Under the pieces are notes generated by a model. The model was not told the DNA's origin and did no database searches. It saw nothing but the letters and a program-made list of their open reading frames with translations. The position numbers and the translations under genes were made by a program. DNA of 64,000 nt from Rhizobium binae. Its GTDB lineage: Bacteria > Pseudomonadota > Alphaproteobacteria > Rhizobiales > Rhizobiaceae. Location: contig NZ_CP071604.1 of NCBI RefSeq assembly GCF_017357225.1, positions 1,987,001 through 2,051,000 of the forward strand, read 5' to 3'. Shown in pieces: positions 44,361-53,168 of the stretch (its first letter is position 1; the number at the start of each line of letters is the position of its first letter).

Positions 44361-44553
44361 GTTTCCACTTTCGCCACAGCGTCCGCTTGGATCGGCCGGG
44401 GACTTTTTTAGTCTTTCCCGTGCATGCCGCCATTTCTTGATTGCAGTGTCTGACAGGGGGCTTAAAATCGGCCTATTATGAACTAAGTTAGTGTTTCAGA
44501 TATTCGGTGGGAAAAGCACCCTCCCATGCTCCGCCGGATTGATTGAGGAATGA

Positions 44554-44913
44554 ATGACAATGATCGCAAAGCCGATCCGGATGCAGAACGATAGCGAAAG
44601 GAACGGGGACAACGGAAATCGCGGAACCTCGGTCATCACGCGCACTAAGCCGAAGACCAAGAAGCCCAACCTCTATCGCGTGCTGCTTTTGAATGACGAC
44701 TACACACCCATGGAATTCGTCATTCATATTCTGGAGCGTTTTTTTCAGAAGGATCGTGAAAGTGCCACCCGCATCATGCTCCATGTCCACAATCACGGCG
44801 TCGGCGAATGCGGAATATTCACATACGAGGTAGCGGAAACGAAGGTCAGCCAGGTGATGGACTTCGCCCGGCAGCACCAGCATCCGCTGCAATGCGTCAT
44901 GGAAAAGAAGTGA
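44554..44913 (+). CDS. clpS: ATP-dependent Clp protease adaptor ClpS
   Basis: 119-residue ClpS, which delivers N-degron substrates to ClpAP. Seen: [20 protein letters not shown] with the N-degron-binding NDDYT/ME residues, [39 protein letters not shown] and [15 protein letters not shown]. The first 35 residues are a flexible tail. ATG 44554 is preceded by GAGGA. It precedes clpA by ten bases. The window also encodes Aat, so both the enzyme that makes primary N-degrons and their reader are present. Confidence 0.97.
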   Translation: MTMIAKPIRMQNDSERNGDNGNRGTSVITRTKPKTKKPNLYRVLLLNDDYTPMEFVIHILERFFQKDRESATRIMLHVHNHGVGECGIFTYEVAETKVSQVMDFARQHQHPLQCVMEKK

Positions 44914-44923
44914 GGATCTGAAC

Positions 44924-47413
44924 GTGCCAACATTTTCGCCTAGTTTAGAGAAGGCGCTCCATCAGGCACTGACCTTTGCCAACGAGCGGCATCACGAATA
45001 TGCGACGCTCGAGCATCTGCTGCTCGCCCTGATCGACGATGCCGATGCGGCCGCGGTCATGGGTGCCTGCAATGTCGATCTCGACGCGCTGCGCAAGACG
45101 CTCGTCGAGTATGTCGATAACGAACTATCCAATCTGATCACCGGATATGACGAGGATTCGAAGCCGACTTCCGGCTTCCAGCGTGTTATCCAGCGCGCTG
45201 TCATCCATGTGCAGTCGTCCGGCCGCGAGGAAGTGACCGGCGCCAATGTGCTCGTCGCGATTTTCGCCGAGCGCGAAAGCCACGCCGCCTATTTCCTGCA
45301 GGAGCAGGAGATGACCCGCTACGACGCCGTCAACTACATCTCGCACGGCATCGGCAAGCGGCCGGGCGCCTCTGAGGCTCGACCTCCGCGCGGCGCCGAA
45401 GAGGAGGCCGAGAGCAAGCCTACCGCACGCGGCAGCGAGGAAGAGGGCGGGCCCAAGAAGCAGCAGGATGCGCTCAAGGCCTATTGCGTCAATCTCAACG
45501 AGAAGGCCAAGGGCGGCAAGATCGATCCGCTGATCGGCCGTCATGCCGAGGTGAGCCGTACCATCCAGATCCTGTGCCGCCGTTCGAAGAACAATCCGCT
45601 CTATGTCGGTGATCCCGGCGTCGGCAAGACGGCGATCGCCGAAGGCCTTGCCAAGCGCATCGTCGAAGGCAAGGTTCCCGAGGCGCTCGCCGATGCGACG
45701 ATCTTCTCGCTCGACATGGGCACGCTGCTTGCCGGCACGCGCTACCGCGGCGATTTCGAGGAGCGCCTGAAGCAGGTCGTCAAGGAACTGGAAGAATATC
45801 CGGGCGCTGTGCTGTTCATAGACGAGATCCATACGGTGATCGGCGCCGGAGCCACGTCGGGCGGGGCGATGGATGCATCGAACCTTTTGAAGCCGGCGCT
45901 GTCATCCGGCGCGATCCGCTGCATCGGTTCGACGACCTACAAGGAGTATCGCCAGTTCTTCGAGAAGGACCGGGCGCTGGTGCGTCGTTTCCAGAAGATC
46001 GACGTCAGCGAGCCGTCGATCAGCGATGCAATCGAGATCATGAAGGGTTTGAAGCCCTATTTCGAAGAGTATCATCACCTGCGTTATTCGAACGACGCGA
46101 TCAAATCGGCCGTCGAACTCTCGGCCCGCTACATTTCCGACCGCAAGCTGCCGGACAAGGCGATCGACGTGATCGACGAAACTGGCGCAGCCCAGATGCT
46201 GCTGCCGCCGTCGAAGCGCCGCAAGCTGATCACCGAAAAGGAAATCGAGGCAACGATCGCCACGATGGCGCGCATTCCGCCGAAAACCGTCTCCAAGGAT
46301 GACGAAGCGGTGCTGGCCAATCTCGAGCAGGAACTGCGCTCGGTCGTCTATGGCCAGGATATCGCCATCGAAGCTCTTTCGACCTCGATCAAGCTGGCGC
46401 GTGCCGGCCTGCGCGAGCCGAACAAGCCGATCGGCTCCTATGTTTTCTCTGGTCCGACCGGTGTGGGCAAGACCGAGGTGGCAAAGCAGCTGGCGTCGTC
46501 GCTCGGCGTCGAGCTTCTGCGCTTCGACATGTCGGAATATATGGAGCGGCATACGGTCTCGCGTCTGCTCGGTGCACCTCCCGGCTATGTCGGTTTCGAT
46601 CAGGGCGGTCTTCTCACAGATGGCGTCGACCAGCATCCGCATTGCGTCGTCCTGCTTGACGAAATCGAGAAGGCGCATCCTGATATTTACAACATCCTGC
46701 TCCAGGTCATGGATCATGGCACGCTGACCGACCATAACGGCAAGAAGATCGACTTCCGCAACGTCATCCTGATCATGACGACCAATGCGGGCGCGTCCGA
46801 AATGGCCAAGGCCGCGATCGGCTTCGGCTCGTCCAAGCGCACCGGCGAGGACGAAGAGGCGCTGACCCGTCTGTTCACGCCGGAGTTCCGCAACCGTCTC
46901 GACGCGATCATTCCCTTCGCGGCGCTGCCGACGGCTGTCATTCACAAAGTCGTGCAGAAGTTCATCATGCAGCTGGAGGCCCAGCTTTCCGAACGGAACG
47001 TCACCTTCGACCTGCATGAGGACGCAATCGCTTGGCTGGCGGAAAAGGGTTACGACGAGAAGATGGGCGCCCGCCCGCTTGCCCGCGTCATCCAGGACAC
47101 CATCAAGAAGCCGCTTGCCAACGAAATCCTCTTCGGCAAGCTGAAGAAGGGCGGTGTCGTCAACGTCACCGTCGGTCCGAAGGAAGACGGCAAGCCCGGC
47201 ATCGTGCTGGAAGCCGTACCGGATACAGCGCCGATCAAGCCGAAGCCGGAAGCCGAGGTTGTGCATCCTGAAGCCGATGACGAGGGCGACGGCGAACTGA
47301 AGACGAAGACGGCCCGCAAGACCCGCGCCAAGACGGTGCCGCAGGCAGAGCCAGAAGTTCGCGACGCCCCAAAGAAGGGAAGCACGGTCCCCAAGGTTCC
47401 GCGCAAGAAGTGA
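44924..47413 (+). CDS. clpA: ATP-dependent Clp protease ATPase subunit ClpA
   Basis: 829-residue AAA+ unfoldase. Residues 1-140 are the Clp N-domain; the first ATPase has Walker A GDPGVGKTAIAEGLAKRI and Walker B VLFIDEIHTVIGAG; the second has FSGPTGVGKTEVAKQLA and VVLLDEIEKAHPDIYN. The ClpP-docking IGF-type loop appears as AKAAIGFGSSKR. The C-terminus carries an extra tail of about 70 residues rich in Lys, Glu and Pro, beyond the usual end near GGVVNVTV. The start is GTG 44924. Terminator follows at 47433. Confidence 0.97.
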   Translation: MPTFSPSLEKALHQALTFANERHHEYATLEHLLLALIDDADAAAVMGACNVDLDALRKTLVEYVDNELSNLITGYDEDSKPTSGFQRVIQRAVIHVQSSGREEVTGANVLVAIFAERESHAAYFLQEQEMTRYDAVNYISHGIGKRPGASEARPPRGAEEEAESKPTARGSEEEGGPKKQQDALKAYCVNLNEKAKGGKIDPLIGRHAEVSRTIQILCRRSKNNPLYVGDPGVGKTAIAEGLAKRIVEGKVPEALADATIFSLDMGTLLAGTRYRGDFEERLKQVVKELEEYPGAVLFIDEIHTVIGAGATSGGAMDASNLLKPALSSGAIRCIGSTTYKEYRQFFEKDRALVRRFQKIDVSEPSISDAIEIMKGLKPYFEEYHHLRYSNDAIKSAVELSARYISDRKLPDKAIDVIDETGAAQMLLPPSKRRKLITEKEIEATIATMARIPPKTVSKDDEAVLANLEQELRSVVYGQDIAIEALSTSIKLARAGLREPNKPIGSYVFSGPTGVGKTEVAKQLASSLGVELLRFDMSEYMERHTVSRLLGAPPGYVGFDQGGLLTDGVDQHPHCVVLLDEIEKAHPDIYNILLQVMDHGTLTDHNGKKIDFRNVILIMTTNAGASEMAKAAIGFGSSKRTGEDEEALTRLFTPEFRNRLDAIIPFAALPTAVIHKVVQKFIMQLEAQLSERNVTFDLHEDAIAWLAEKGYDEKMGARPLARVIQDTIKKPLANEILFGKLKKGGVVNVTVGPKEDGKPGIVLEAVPDTAPIKPKPEAEVVHPEADDEGDGELKTKTARKTRAKTVPQAEPEVRDAPKKGSTVPKVPRKK

Positions 47414-47432
47414 GATCTTGCCACTGAATTGG

Positions 47433-47461
47433 AAAAGGCCGCGTCATCCGCGGCCTTTTTG
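47433..47461 (+). terminator. Terminator after clpA
   Basis: AAAAGGCCGCG (47433-47443) and CGCGGCCTTTT (47449-47459) form an 11-bp stem with loop TCATC and a T-run. It is symmetrical, so it can also end the converging minus-strand catabolic arm. Confidence 0.9.
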
Positions 47462-47483
47462 ATATTCCGCTCTGTCTTGCTGG

Positions 47484-48155
47484 CTAAGGGCACAATGTAA
47501 GATCGCGTACGAAATCTGCGAAAAAGGCTGAGGCATGAACGAATCTTTTATGCACGGCGATCGTCTGGGGGATTTGGGAGAATGTTCCTTCCACGAGCCG
47601 GAAGCCTGATATTCTTTCCGAAGTTTGGATCAGATATTCGGTCAGTCCAGCAGCCGCAGTGCACCGCGACTCGACAAGCAGATTGATGGCCGTTGCAGGG
47701 CTATCAGTGTGGGAGACTGAAGCTCTTTGAAGGATTCGTTCGAGCTGCTTCGTATAGGCTGCACTCCTTGCAGAGGCGATCTGGACTCCTTCGACGTCAA
47801 CATCCTGGACACTCTGGAAGGATGAACTGTCTGGCACCAGATAGGTCGCTTCGACGGAGATGTATGGAGGTGAGAAGGAGAAGCGGTCGACTCTTGATGG
47901 ATCCGAGGCAATGAAAGCGATGTCCCATTCGTCGCCGTCGGCATTGGCAAGTATGTCGGCAGCCGAGCCATATTGGATTAGAGAGAGGCCGCAATCCAAT
48001 TGTTCGGCAATCTTGTGGGCTATCTGAGCGCTGGGCCCGACCAACGCGCCCGCCTTATCATCCCATCGGACCAACGCCGCATTTGACATATTGATGGCGG
48101 CCCTGATAGCGCCGGTAGGCGCTATCTCAGCCAAAATCTGCTTGCGCGTCGACAT
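47484..48155 (-). CDS. Leaderless periplasmic-binding-protein-like protein
   Basis: 223 residues with the type 2 periplasmic binding fold: GAIRAAINMSNAALVRWDD, LVGPSAQIAHKIAEQLDCGL, DEWDIAFIASDPSRVDRFSF and SPPYISVEATYLVPDSSSF. It begins MSTRKQILAEIAPTG with no signal peptide and no upstream ATG that would add one, so it is probably cytoplasmic. It closes the minus arm of the catabolic cluster. It might sense a pathway intermediate or sequester substrate; the real periplasmic receptor is encoded at 53859. Confidence 0.8.
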   Translation of the reverse strand: MSTRKQILAEIAPTGAIRAAINMSNAALVRWDDKAGALVGPSAQIAHKIAEQLDCGLSLIQYGSAADILANADGDEWDIAFIASDPSRVDRFSFSPPYISVEATYLVPDSSSFQSVQDVDVEGVQIASARSAAYTKQLERILQRASVSHTDSPATAINLLVESRCTAAAGLTEYLIQTSERISGFRLVEGTFSQIPQTIAVHKRFVHASAFFADFVRDLTLCP

Positions 48156-48166
48156 CTTCGAACTCC

Positions 48167-48931
48167 CTAAGATGCGAACCTGGCCGCGAGCGCTTCGGAC
48201 CCTCTTGCGAGTAGGGCGACATCTACACCGACTGCGGTAAACAGCGTCCCCAGCGAAACGCAGCGGGCCGCGAACTTCTCGTCGGGGGTGAGTATGCCCG
48301 TCGGCTTTCCAAGCGCCTTCAAGCGCCGTATCGCGTCCTCGATCGCCACAACCACTTCAGGGTGGCCCGGTTGACCGGGATGGCCAAAGCTCGCCGCGAG
48401 ATCAGCCGGGCCGATGAAGATGCCGTCCACTCCTTCGACAGCGGCGATGGACTCGAGATGATCGAGCGCTTCCCTGGTCTCGATTTGAAGAAGCAGGCAT
48501 ATCTCCTGCTCCGCCATCTGTGCGTAGTTCGAAACGCGCCCGAAGCGTGTGGCCCGCGTCAAGGCGGAGACACCGCGAATCCCGCGCGGCGGATACCTTA
48601 TGGCTGCTACGGCGGCCATCGCCTCCTCTTCATTCTGCACATAAGGAACGAGCAGTGTCTGCACGCCGATGTCCAGGAACCGCTTGATCAGCACAGGGTC
48701 GTTGAAGGCAGGGCGTACGACGGGAGAAACGCTGTAGGGTGCCACCGCCTGCAATTGGGGCAGGACGGTGAGGACGTCGCTGGGAGAGTGCTCGGTGTCG
48801 AACAGCAACCAGTCGAAGCCCGCCGGCGCCACGATTTCGGCTGCGTAGCTTCCCGGAAGGCCGCACCATAGACCGATCTGGCTTTGCCCAGCCATAAGCT
48901 TCCGCTTAAAGTGATTGACGGGGAGTTCCAT
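48167..48931 (-). CDS. HpcH/HpaI-family aldolase
   Basis: 254-residue class II aldolase, relatives of which cleave 4-hydroxy-2-oxoheptanedioate to pyruvate and succinic semialdehyde. Family residues: [86 protein letters not shown] and [16 protein letters not shown] 48931 has GAGG at five bases and lies just past the hydratase stop. It follows the HpaH-like gene in the order seen in homoprotocatechuate operons. The exact substrate is unproven. Confidence 0.9.
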   Translation of the reverse strand: MELPVNHFKRKLMAGQSQIGLWCGLPGSYAAEIVAPAGFDWLLFDTEHSPSDVLTVLPQLQAVAPYSVSPVVRPAFNDPVLIKRFLDIGVQTLLVPYVQNEEEAMAAVAAIRYPPRGIRGVSALTRATRFGRVSNYAQMAEQEICLLLQIETREALDHLESIAAVEGVDGIFIGPADLAASFGHPGQPGHPEVVVAIEDAIRRLKALGKPTGILTPDEKFAARCVSLGTLFTAVGVDVALLARGSEALAARFAS

Positions 48932-48938
48932 CGCCACC

Positions 48939-49721
48939 TCACACGAACGAAACGCCGATGGAGCCGACCGGCCCGTAATCAGCCTGGATGACATCGCCCT
49001 TGGCGATATCCACGGGGCGGGTGAACGAACCGGCAAGAACGATCTGGCCCTTCTTCAAGCCGCCTCCGACAGCATGGAGCTTGTTCACGAGCCATGCGAT
49101 CCCGGCGGCTGGATGCCCCATGATGGCTGCGGAAACGCCCGACTCCTCGATGATGCCATTTTTCGAAAGCGTCGCGCCGACCCAGCGGATATCGACATCC
49201 ATGGGCCGAACGATACGACCACCCACGACGATCGCTCCGAAGGCCGCGTTGTCGGCGATCGTGTCGGTGATCGCTCTTGGCACTTCGGTTCGATAGTCGA
49301 TGATTTCGAGAGCGGGAACGACAAATTCGGTCGCCCTCATGACGTCATAGATACGGGTGCCTGGGCCTTCAAGATCCTCGCTCATTACGAATGCGAGTTC
49401 GACTTCGAGACGAGGCTTGATGAACAGATCCGCTTTGATCTGCGCGCCATCATTGAAGAGAGCGTCGTCGAGAATGACGCCGTAATCGGGCTCCGTCATC
49501 TTCGAGGCCATCTGCATTGCCCGCGACGTCAGTCCGATCTTGTGGCCGACGATCCGTGCACCTTTCGCAATCCGCGCCTGCGCCCAGAGCGCTTGTATGA
49601 TGTAGGCGTCTTCGAGTTCCAGGTTCGGGTATGTCTTGCTTGGCTGGATGATTGGCTTGCGTTCGACTTCGGCCCTCAGCAGCGCGTCGGCTGCCTCCTG
49701 GCGTTCCTTTTCCGTGATCAT
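48939..49721 (-). CDS. HpaH-like 2-oxo-acid hydratase
   Basis: 260-residue hydratase of the 2-keto-4-pentenoate / 2-oxohept-3-ene-1,7-dioate hydratase family. Features: [71 protein letters not shown] and [14 protein letters not shown]. It would hydrate an unsaturated oxo-acid to the 4-hydroxy-2-oxo acid used by the following aldolase. Closest in pattern to HpaH, but the family is broad. It lies between the dioxygenase and the aldolase. Confidence 0.88.
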   Translation of the reverse strand: MITEKERQEAADALLRAEVERKPIIQPSKTYPNLELEDAYIIQALWAQARIAKGARIVGHKIGLTSRAMQMASKMTEPDYGVILDDALFNDGAQIKADLFIKPRLEVELAFVMSEDLEGPGTRIYDVMRATEFVVPALEIIDYRTEVPRAITDTIADNAAFGAIVVGGRIVRPMDVDIRWVGATLSKNGIIEESGVSAAIMGHPAAGIAWLVNKLHAVGGGLKKGQIVLAGSFTRPVDIAKGDVIQADYGPVGSIGVSFV

Positions 49722-49741
49722 GATTTGGCTCTGCTGGTTCG

Positions 49742-50635
49742 TTATTTGATCGGAGGGCGCGGCAAGACGGCTTCGCCGGGCTCCATGACATAGGTGTAGT
49801 CAAGCGAGAACCACGGTCCTGCGACGTCTGCGTCGGACGGGTGCGGTTGTTCATGCCGGACGAAGTTGCCCGTCAACGCCGCGGTCACGCCAAACTGCAC
49901 GTCGGAGTCGATATTCGGATCGCTCGGGTCGAAGACCTGGGAGATGAGTGTCTTGTACCCGCGCTTAAAGATGAGAGCGTGCAGATGGGCGGGGCGATAG
50001 GGGTGACGGCCTTGCGCCTTGAGCAGGCGACCCACGACCCCGTCGACCGGGATCGGATAACCAACCATCTTGACCGTTCTGAACCAGAAGCGGCCTTCTT
50101 CGTTCGTGGTGAGCTTCCCACGGAGATTCATTTCTGCCTGATCGGGATCCTGGTTTTCGTAAAGACCGACAGGCGACGCATGCCACACGTCGACCTCGGC
50201 GCCTGCTATAGGCTTGCCGTCCCGATCGACCACCTTCGCATGGACGAACAAGGGCGTGCCTGGCGTCTCGGACCTGATGATGGTTCCGCCGTTCTCGACA
50301 CGCGGCGAGTTAAGCCGCCAGAATGGTCCGAGCAGCGATTGCGACGTCTCCGTCTGCCCCCTGTCCCCGTTATTGAGCAGGCAGACGAGCGAAGAGACGC
50401 CGAGCGAACCTGCCATCAGCACGAACTCGTTGTGACTGTCGGTCTGCAGTTGGCCTATTTCGTTGAGGACCGCCGTGGCCTCGCGGAATTCAGCTTCCGA
50501 AAGCCTGACCTCTCGTACGAACGCGTGGAGATGCTTCACCATTGCGACGAGTATTTCACGCAGCCTAGGATCCCTGGTGCGGTTCATCACGGCGAGGACG
50601 GCAGGCGTCAACTCGCTCTCAGTTCTGATTGGCAT
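49742..50635 (-). CDS. Intradiol ring-cleavage dioxygenase (hydroxyquinol/catechol 1,2-type)
   Basis: 297-residue Fe(III) dioxygenase with the N-terminal helical dimerisation domain typical of catechol and hydroxyquinol 1,2-dioxygenases (VKHLHAFVREVRLSEAEF, LLGPFWRLNSPR). The four iron ligands are present: Tyr in ASPVGLYENQD, Tyr in MVGYPIPVDG, and His-x-His in RPAHLHALI. It opens an ortho-diphenol ring between the hydroxyls, giving a muconate or maleylacetate. It heads the minus arm and is driven by a promoter overlapping an operator at 50666-50681. Hydroxyquinol is the more likely substrate, by gestalt only. Its pairing with meta-pathway-type enzymes is unusual. Confidence 0.88.
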   Translation of the reverse strand: MPIRTESELTPAVLAVMNRTRDPRLREILVAMVKHLHAFVREVRLSEAEFREATAVLNEIGQLQTDSHNEFVLMAGSLGVSSLVCLLNNGDRGQTETSQSLLGPFWRLNSPRVENGGTIIRSETPGTPLFVHAKVVDRDGKPIAGAEVDVWHASPVGLYENQDPDQAEMNLRGKLTTNEEGRFWFRTVKMVGYPIPVDGVVGRLLKAQGRHPYRPAHLHALIFKRGYKTLISQVFDPSDPNIDSDVQFGVTAALTGNFVRHEQPHPSDADVAGPWFSLDYTYVMEPGEAVLPRPPIK

Positions 50636-50658
50636 GCTGCCACCTCCTCATGGCGCCC

Positions 50659-50686
50659 AGTATCAAAATAATCGATTATTTGTCAA
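50659..50686 (-). promoter_or_regulatory. Dioxygenase promoter with overlapping operator
   Basis: On the minus strand TTGACA (50681-50686) and a -10-like GATACT (50659-50664) with 16-bp spacing. The perfect palindrome AAATAATCGATTATTT (50666-50681) fills the spacer, so a bound regulator would block RNA polymerase. Confidence 0.65.
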
Positions 50687-50823
50687 GCTGACTGAGTGTA
50701 TCTCAAGCGCTGTGTTTTGCTTATGCATCTGTTGGATGGTAGTTAAATTGTTAAAAATAAAGAGTAAAGTGGTTTGATGTGATGTGTTTGCTGGAAAATG
50801 AGCTGCTTTTTTGCATGGGCAAG

Positions 50824-50852
50824 TTGACACCAATAATCGTTTATTATATCGA
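50824..50852 (+). promoter_or_regulatory. gntR promoter with operator copy
   Basis: TTGACA (50824-50829), then AATAATCGTTTATT (50832-50845), which differs at one base from the dioxygenase operator, and an AT-rich -10 candidate around 50845-50852. The gntR start is about 32 bp downstream. Confidence 0.6.
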
Positions 50853-50883
50853 TCATCGAAAGTTTGATTGTCCGGGAGGAGAG

Positions 50884-51621
50884 ATGGACTCGAGCGACGA
50901 CGCCGCCCTTGGCGCACTGGCAGAAGAAGGCGCGCCGTCTGCTGCTTTCGCCGACAATGGAAAAAATACCATCGGCAGCCAGCTCGCATCGCGTCTTCGA
51001 GAGGCGATCATTTCCGGGGAACTGGAGGCGGGCAGCAAGATCAATCTCGACAAGGCGCGAAAGACGTTCAACGTCAGCCTGAGTCCGTTGCGCGAAGGCC
51101 TGGCCCGACTCATTTCCGACGGCTTGGTTGAGTTTCAGGACAATCGAGGCTATCGCGTCGCCCCGATTTCGCTTGCCAATCTCGAAGAAGTTACGACCCT
51201 CCGGGAGGAGCTCGAGGTCTTCGCGCTACGCGAATCCATTCGCGTCGGCGATGTCGAGTGGGAGGGCAACATCATGCGTGCGCTCCATCGTCTGAACCGT
51301 ACCGAGCGCGATGCCGCCCGTCCCGAAACGCTGGAATATTGGGAAGCGCTGCACCGCGAATTCCACCTCACCTTGATCTCGGGCTGTGGCAAGCCCCTGC
51401 TTCTTCACTTCTGCAATCTCCTGCTAAATCTGAACGACCGATACCGTCGCGCCTTCCTTGTCCGCACATCCGGGGACCGCAATGTAGGTCAGGAACACAG
51501 CGAGATTGCGCAGGGCGCCGTGGCACGCGACGTTGAATATGCCTGCGAGAAGCTGCGACAGCACATCCACCGCACCGGAACCAATCTTCGAAATCATCTT
51601 GCGGCGAAAGGTGTCGTATGA
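50884..51621 (+). CDS. GntR-family regulator, FCD subclass
   Basis: 245-residue transcription factor. A disordered 28-residue N-terminus is followed by the winged helix (IGSQLASRLREAIISGELEA, LDKARKTFNVSLSPLREGLA, GLVEFQDNRGYRVAP) and an FCD ligand-binding domain with metal-site residues in LREELEVFALRES, EYWEALHREFHLTLISGCG and HSEIAQGAVARD. It likely represses both arms of the cluster until a substrate or intermediate binds. ATG 50884 follows GGGAGGAG. Its stop overlaps the start of the TIM-barrel gene (ATGA). Confidence 0.92.
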   Translation: MDSSDDAALGALAEEGAPSAAFADNGKNTIGSQLASRLREAIISGELEAGSKINLDKARKTFNVSLSPLREGLARLISDGLVEFQDNRGYRVAPISLANLEEVTTLREELEVFALRESIRVGDVEWEGNIMRALHRLNRTERDAARPETLEYWEALHREFHLTLISGCGKPLLLHFCNLLLNLNDRYRRAFLVRTSGDRNVGQEHSEIAQGAVARDVEYACEKLRQHIHRTGTNLRNHLAAKGVV

Positions 51622-52442
51622 TGGCCGCCTCAAGACCAAAATCGGCGCTCCCGATCGGCATCGCGCACTTCTCGTCTATAATGCTGCCCCCCGCGGAGTT
51701 CGCGAAGATTGCCGGACGCGCAGGTTTCTCCAGGATCGGCCTCCGGCTCCATCCGGCCTTTCCCGGTGCGCCGTACTATGAACTGCCTGTCGGTAGCGCG
51801 GCCGCCGGAGAGTTGAAGTCTGTGCTTGCCGGTGAAGAAGTAGAGGTCTTCGATATCGAGTTCTTCGTCATCGATCCCTCTTTCGACGCGTCGTCGGTGG
51901 AGGCGACCCTGGCGGCGGCGGCGAACGTTGGAGCGCGACGGCTCAGCGTCTGTGGCGACGATCCCGATCATGCCAGACTGTTATCGAACTTTTCGGATTT
52001 CTGCGTCCTCGCGGAACGGTACGGCTTGGCGGTCGACATCGAAAACATGGGCTGGCGGGTGGTCAAAGCCTTTGAGGATAGCATCGACCTCGTGACAGGG
52101 GCGAGGATGGAGAATGCCGGCGTTCTCGTCGATGGCATCCATTTCTTCAGGAACGGCGCGGCCTTGGCAGACTTGCGGGCCAACCTCGACAAAGTGAAAC
52201 ATGTTCAACTATGCGATGTAGCCGGCCCAGCGCCGACAAAGCAGGAGGAAATGATCGCGGAGGCAAGAAGCGGCCGACTGCCTCCGGGCGAGGGGGAGCT
52301 GCCGCTGAGGGATTTGGTTGCTGTGGTCGGCACCGCCGCTTCCATCTCGGTGGAGGTGCCGCTGGTCGGATCCATCGCGCCGGAGACCCACCTTAAACAT
52401 CTTTTCAACTGCGCGGAAAGAATGGTCGGACCGAATCGATAG
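51618..52442 (+). CDS. TIM-barrel isomerase/dehydratase, 3-dehydroshikimate dehydratase-like
   Basis: 274-residue AP-endonuclease-2-type TIM barrel. Metal-site motifs are visible: VDIENMGWRVVK with Glu, GVLVDGIHFFRNG with Asp and His, VKHVQLCDVAG with Gln/Asp, and SISVEVPL with the last Glu. The block RLPPGEGELPL is typical of sugar-phosphate isomerase and 3-dehydroshikimate dehydratase relatives. Given a dehydroquinase and a shikimate dehydrogenase homologue in the same operon, dehydration of 3-dehydroshikimate to protocatechuate is the best guess. Isomerisation of a sugar-like acid is the alternative. It overlaps gntR by four bases. Confidence 0.8.
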   Translation: MMAASRPKSALPIGIAHFSSIMLPPAEFAKIAGRAGFSRIGLRLHPAFPGAPYYELPVGSAAAGELKSVLAGEEVEVFDIEFFVIDPSFDASSVEATLAAAANVGARRLSVCGDDPDHARLLSNFSDFCVLAERYGLAVDIENMGWRVVKAFEDSIDLVTGARMENAGVLVDGIHFFRNGAALADLRANLDKVKHVQLCDVAGPAPTKQEEMIAEARSGRLPPGEGELPLRDLVAVVGTAASISVEVPLVGSIAPETHLKHLFNCAERMVGPNR

Positions 52443-52489
52443 TCCGGCGCGGGTGCAAATAATCCGCACCGGAAGGAGGAAAATCATCC

Positions 52490-53158
52490 ATGGGTTATAC
52501 GTTCGATTTTGGTGCGGTCTTTGACCGCGCCCCGGAGTTGCTTTGGGGTTCGCTCGGCACGATAGGGCTGGCGCTCGCGGGAATGCTCCTCGCGCTTTTA
52601 ATCGGCATTCTTGGCGTTGCCGCCAGAACGTCCAAGATTCCGCTCGTTCGAGCTCCCGTCATCGGGTTCGTCGAAGTCGTCCGGAACACGCCTTTCCTCG
52701 TGCAGATTTTCTTCATCTACTTCGCGCTCCCCTTGATGGGGATACGTCTGAACCCGACCGTCACCGCGATCATCGCGCTGGGCATCAACGGCGGTGCCTA
52801 TGCGATCGAGATCATCCGCGGCGGCGTCGAGAGCGTCAGCAAAGGTCAGATCGAGGCAGGGTTCGCGCTTGGCCTCCATAAGGGCGACGTCTTCCGGTTG
52901 ATCGTGCTGGAGCCGGCTCTCCGGGCAATCTATCCGTCGCTCACAAGTCAGTTCGTGATGCTGACCCTCACGACCTCCGTCTGCACCTCGATCGCAGCCT
53001 ACGAGCTGACATCGGCGGCGCAGAGAATCGAATCCGATACGTTCCGCAGCTTCGAGGTCTACTTCACCGTAACCGCCATCTACCTCGTCATTTCGACCCT
53101 GATGATGGGTATGTTCGCCCTGATCTCCCGCCACCACTTCAACTACCCAACGCGATAG
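52490..53158 (+). CDS. Polar-solute ABC transporter permease
   Basis: 222-residue permease of the HisM/GlnP family with several membrane segments, starting with LGTIGLALAGMLLALLIGIL. The EVVRNTPFLVQIFFIYFAL segment and the EAA loop GGVESVSKGQIEAGFALGLH identify the class. It follows the TIM-barrel gene by 47 bp and precedes a second permease by ten. The class usually imports amino acids, but related systems take other small polar or carboxylated solutes. Confidence 0.92.
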   Translation: MGYTFDFGAVFDRAPELLWGSLGTIGLALAGMLLALLIGILGVAARTSKIPLVRAPVIGFVEVVRNTPFLVQIFFIYFALPLMGIRLNPTVTAIIALGINGGAYAIEIIRGGVESVSKGQIEAGFALGLHKGDVFRLIVLEPALRAIYPSLTSQFVMLTLTTSVCTSIAAYELTSAAQRIESDTFRSFEVYFTVTAIYLVISTLMMGMFALISRHHFNYPTR

Positions 53159-53168
53159 GAGGGACTTT

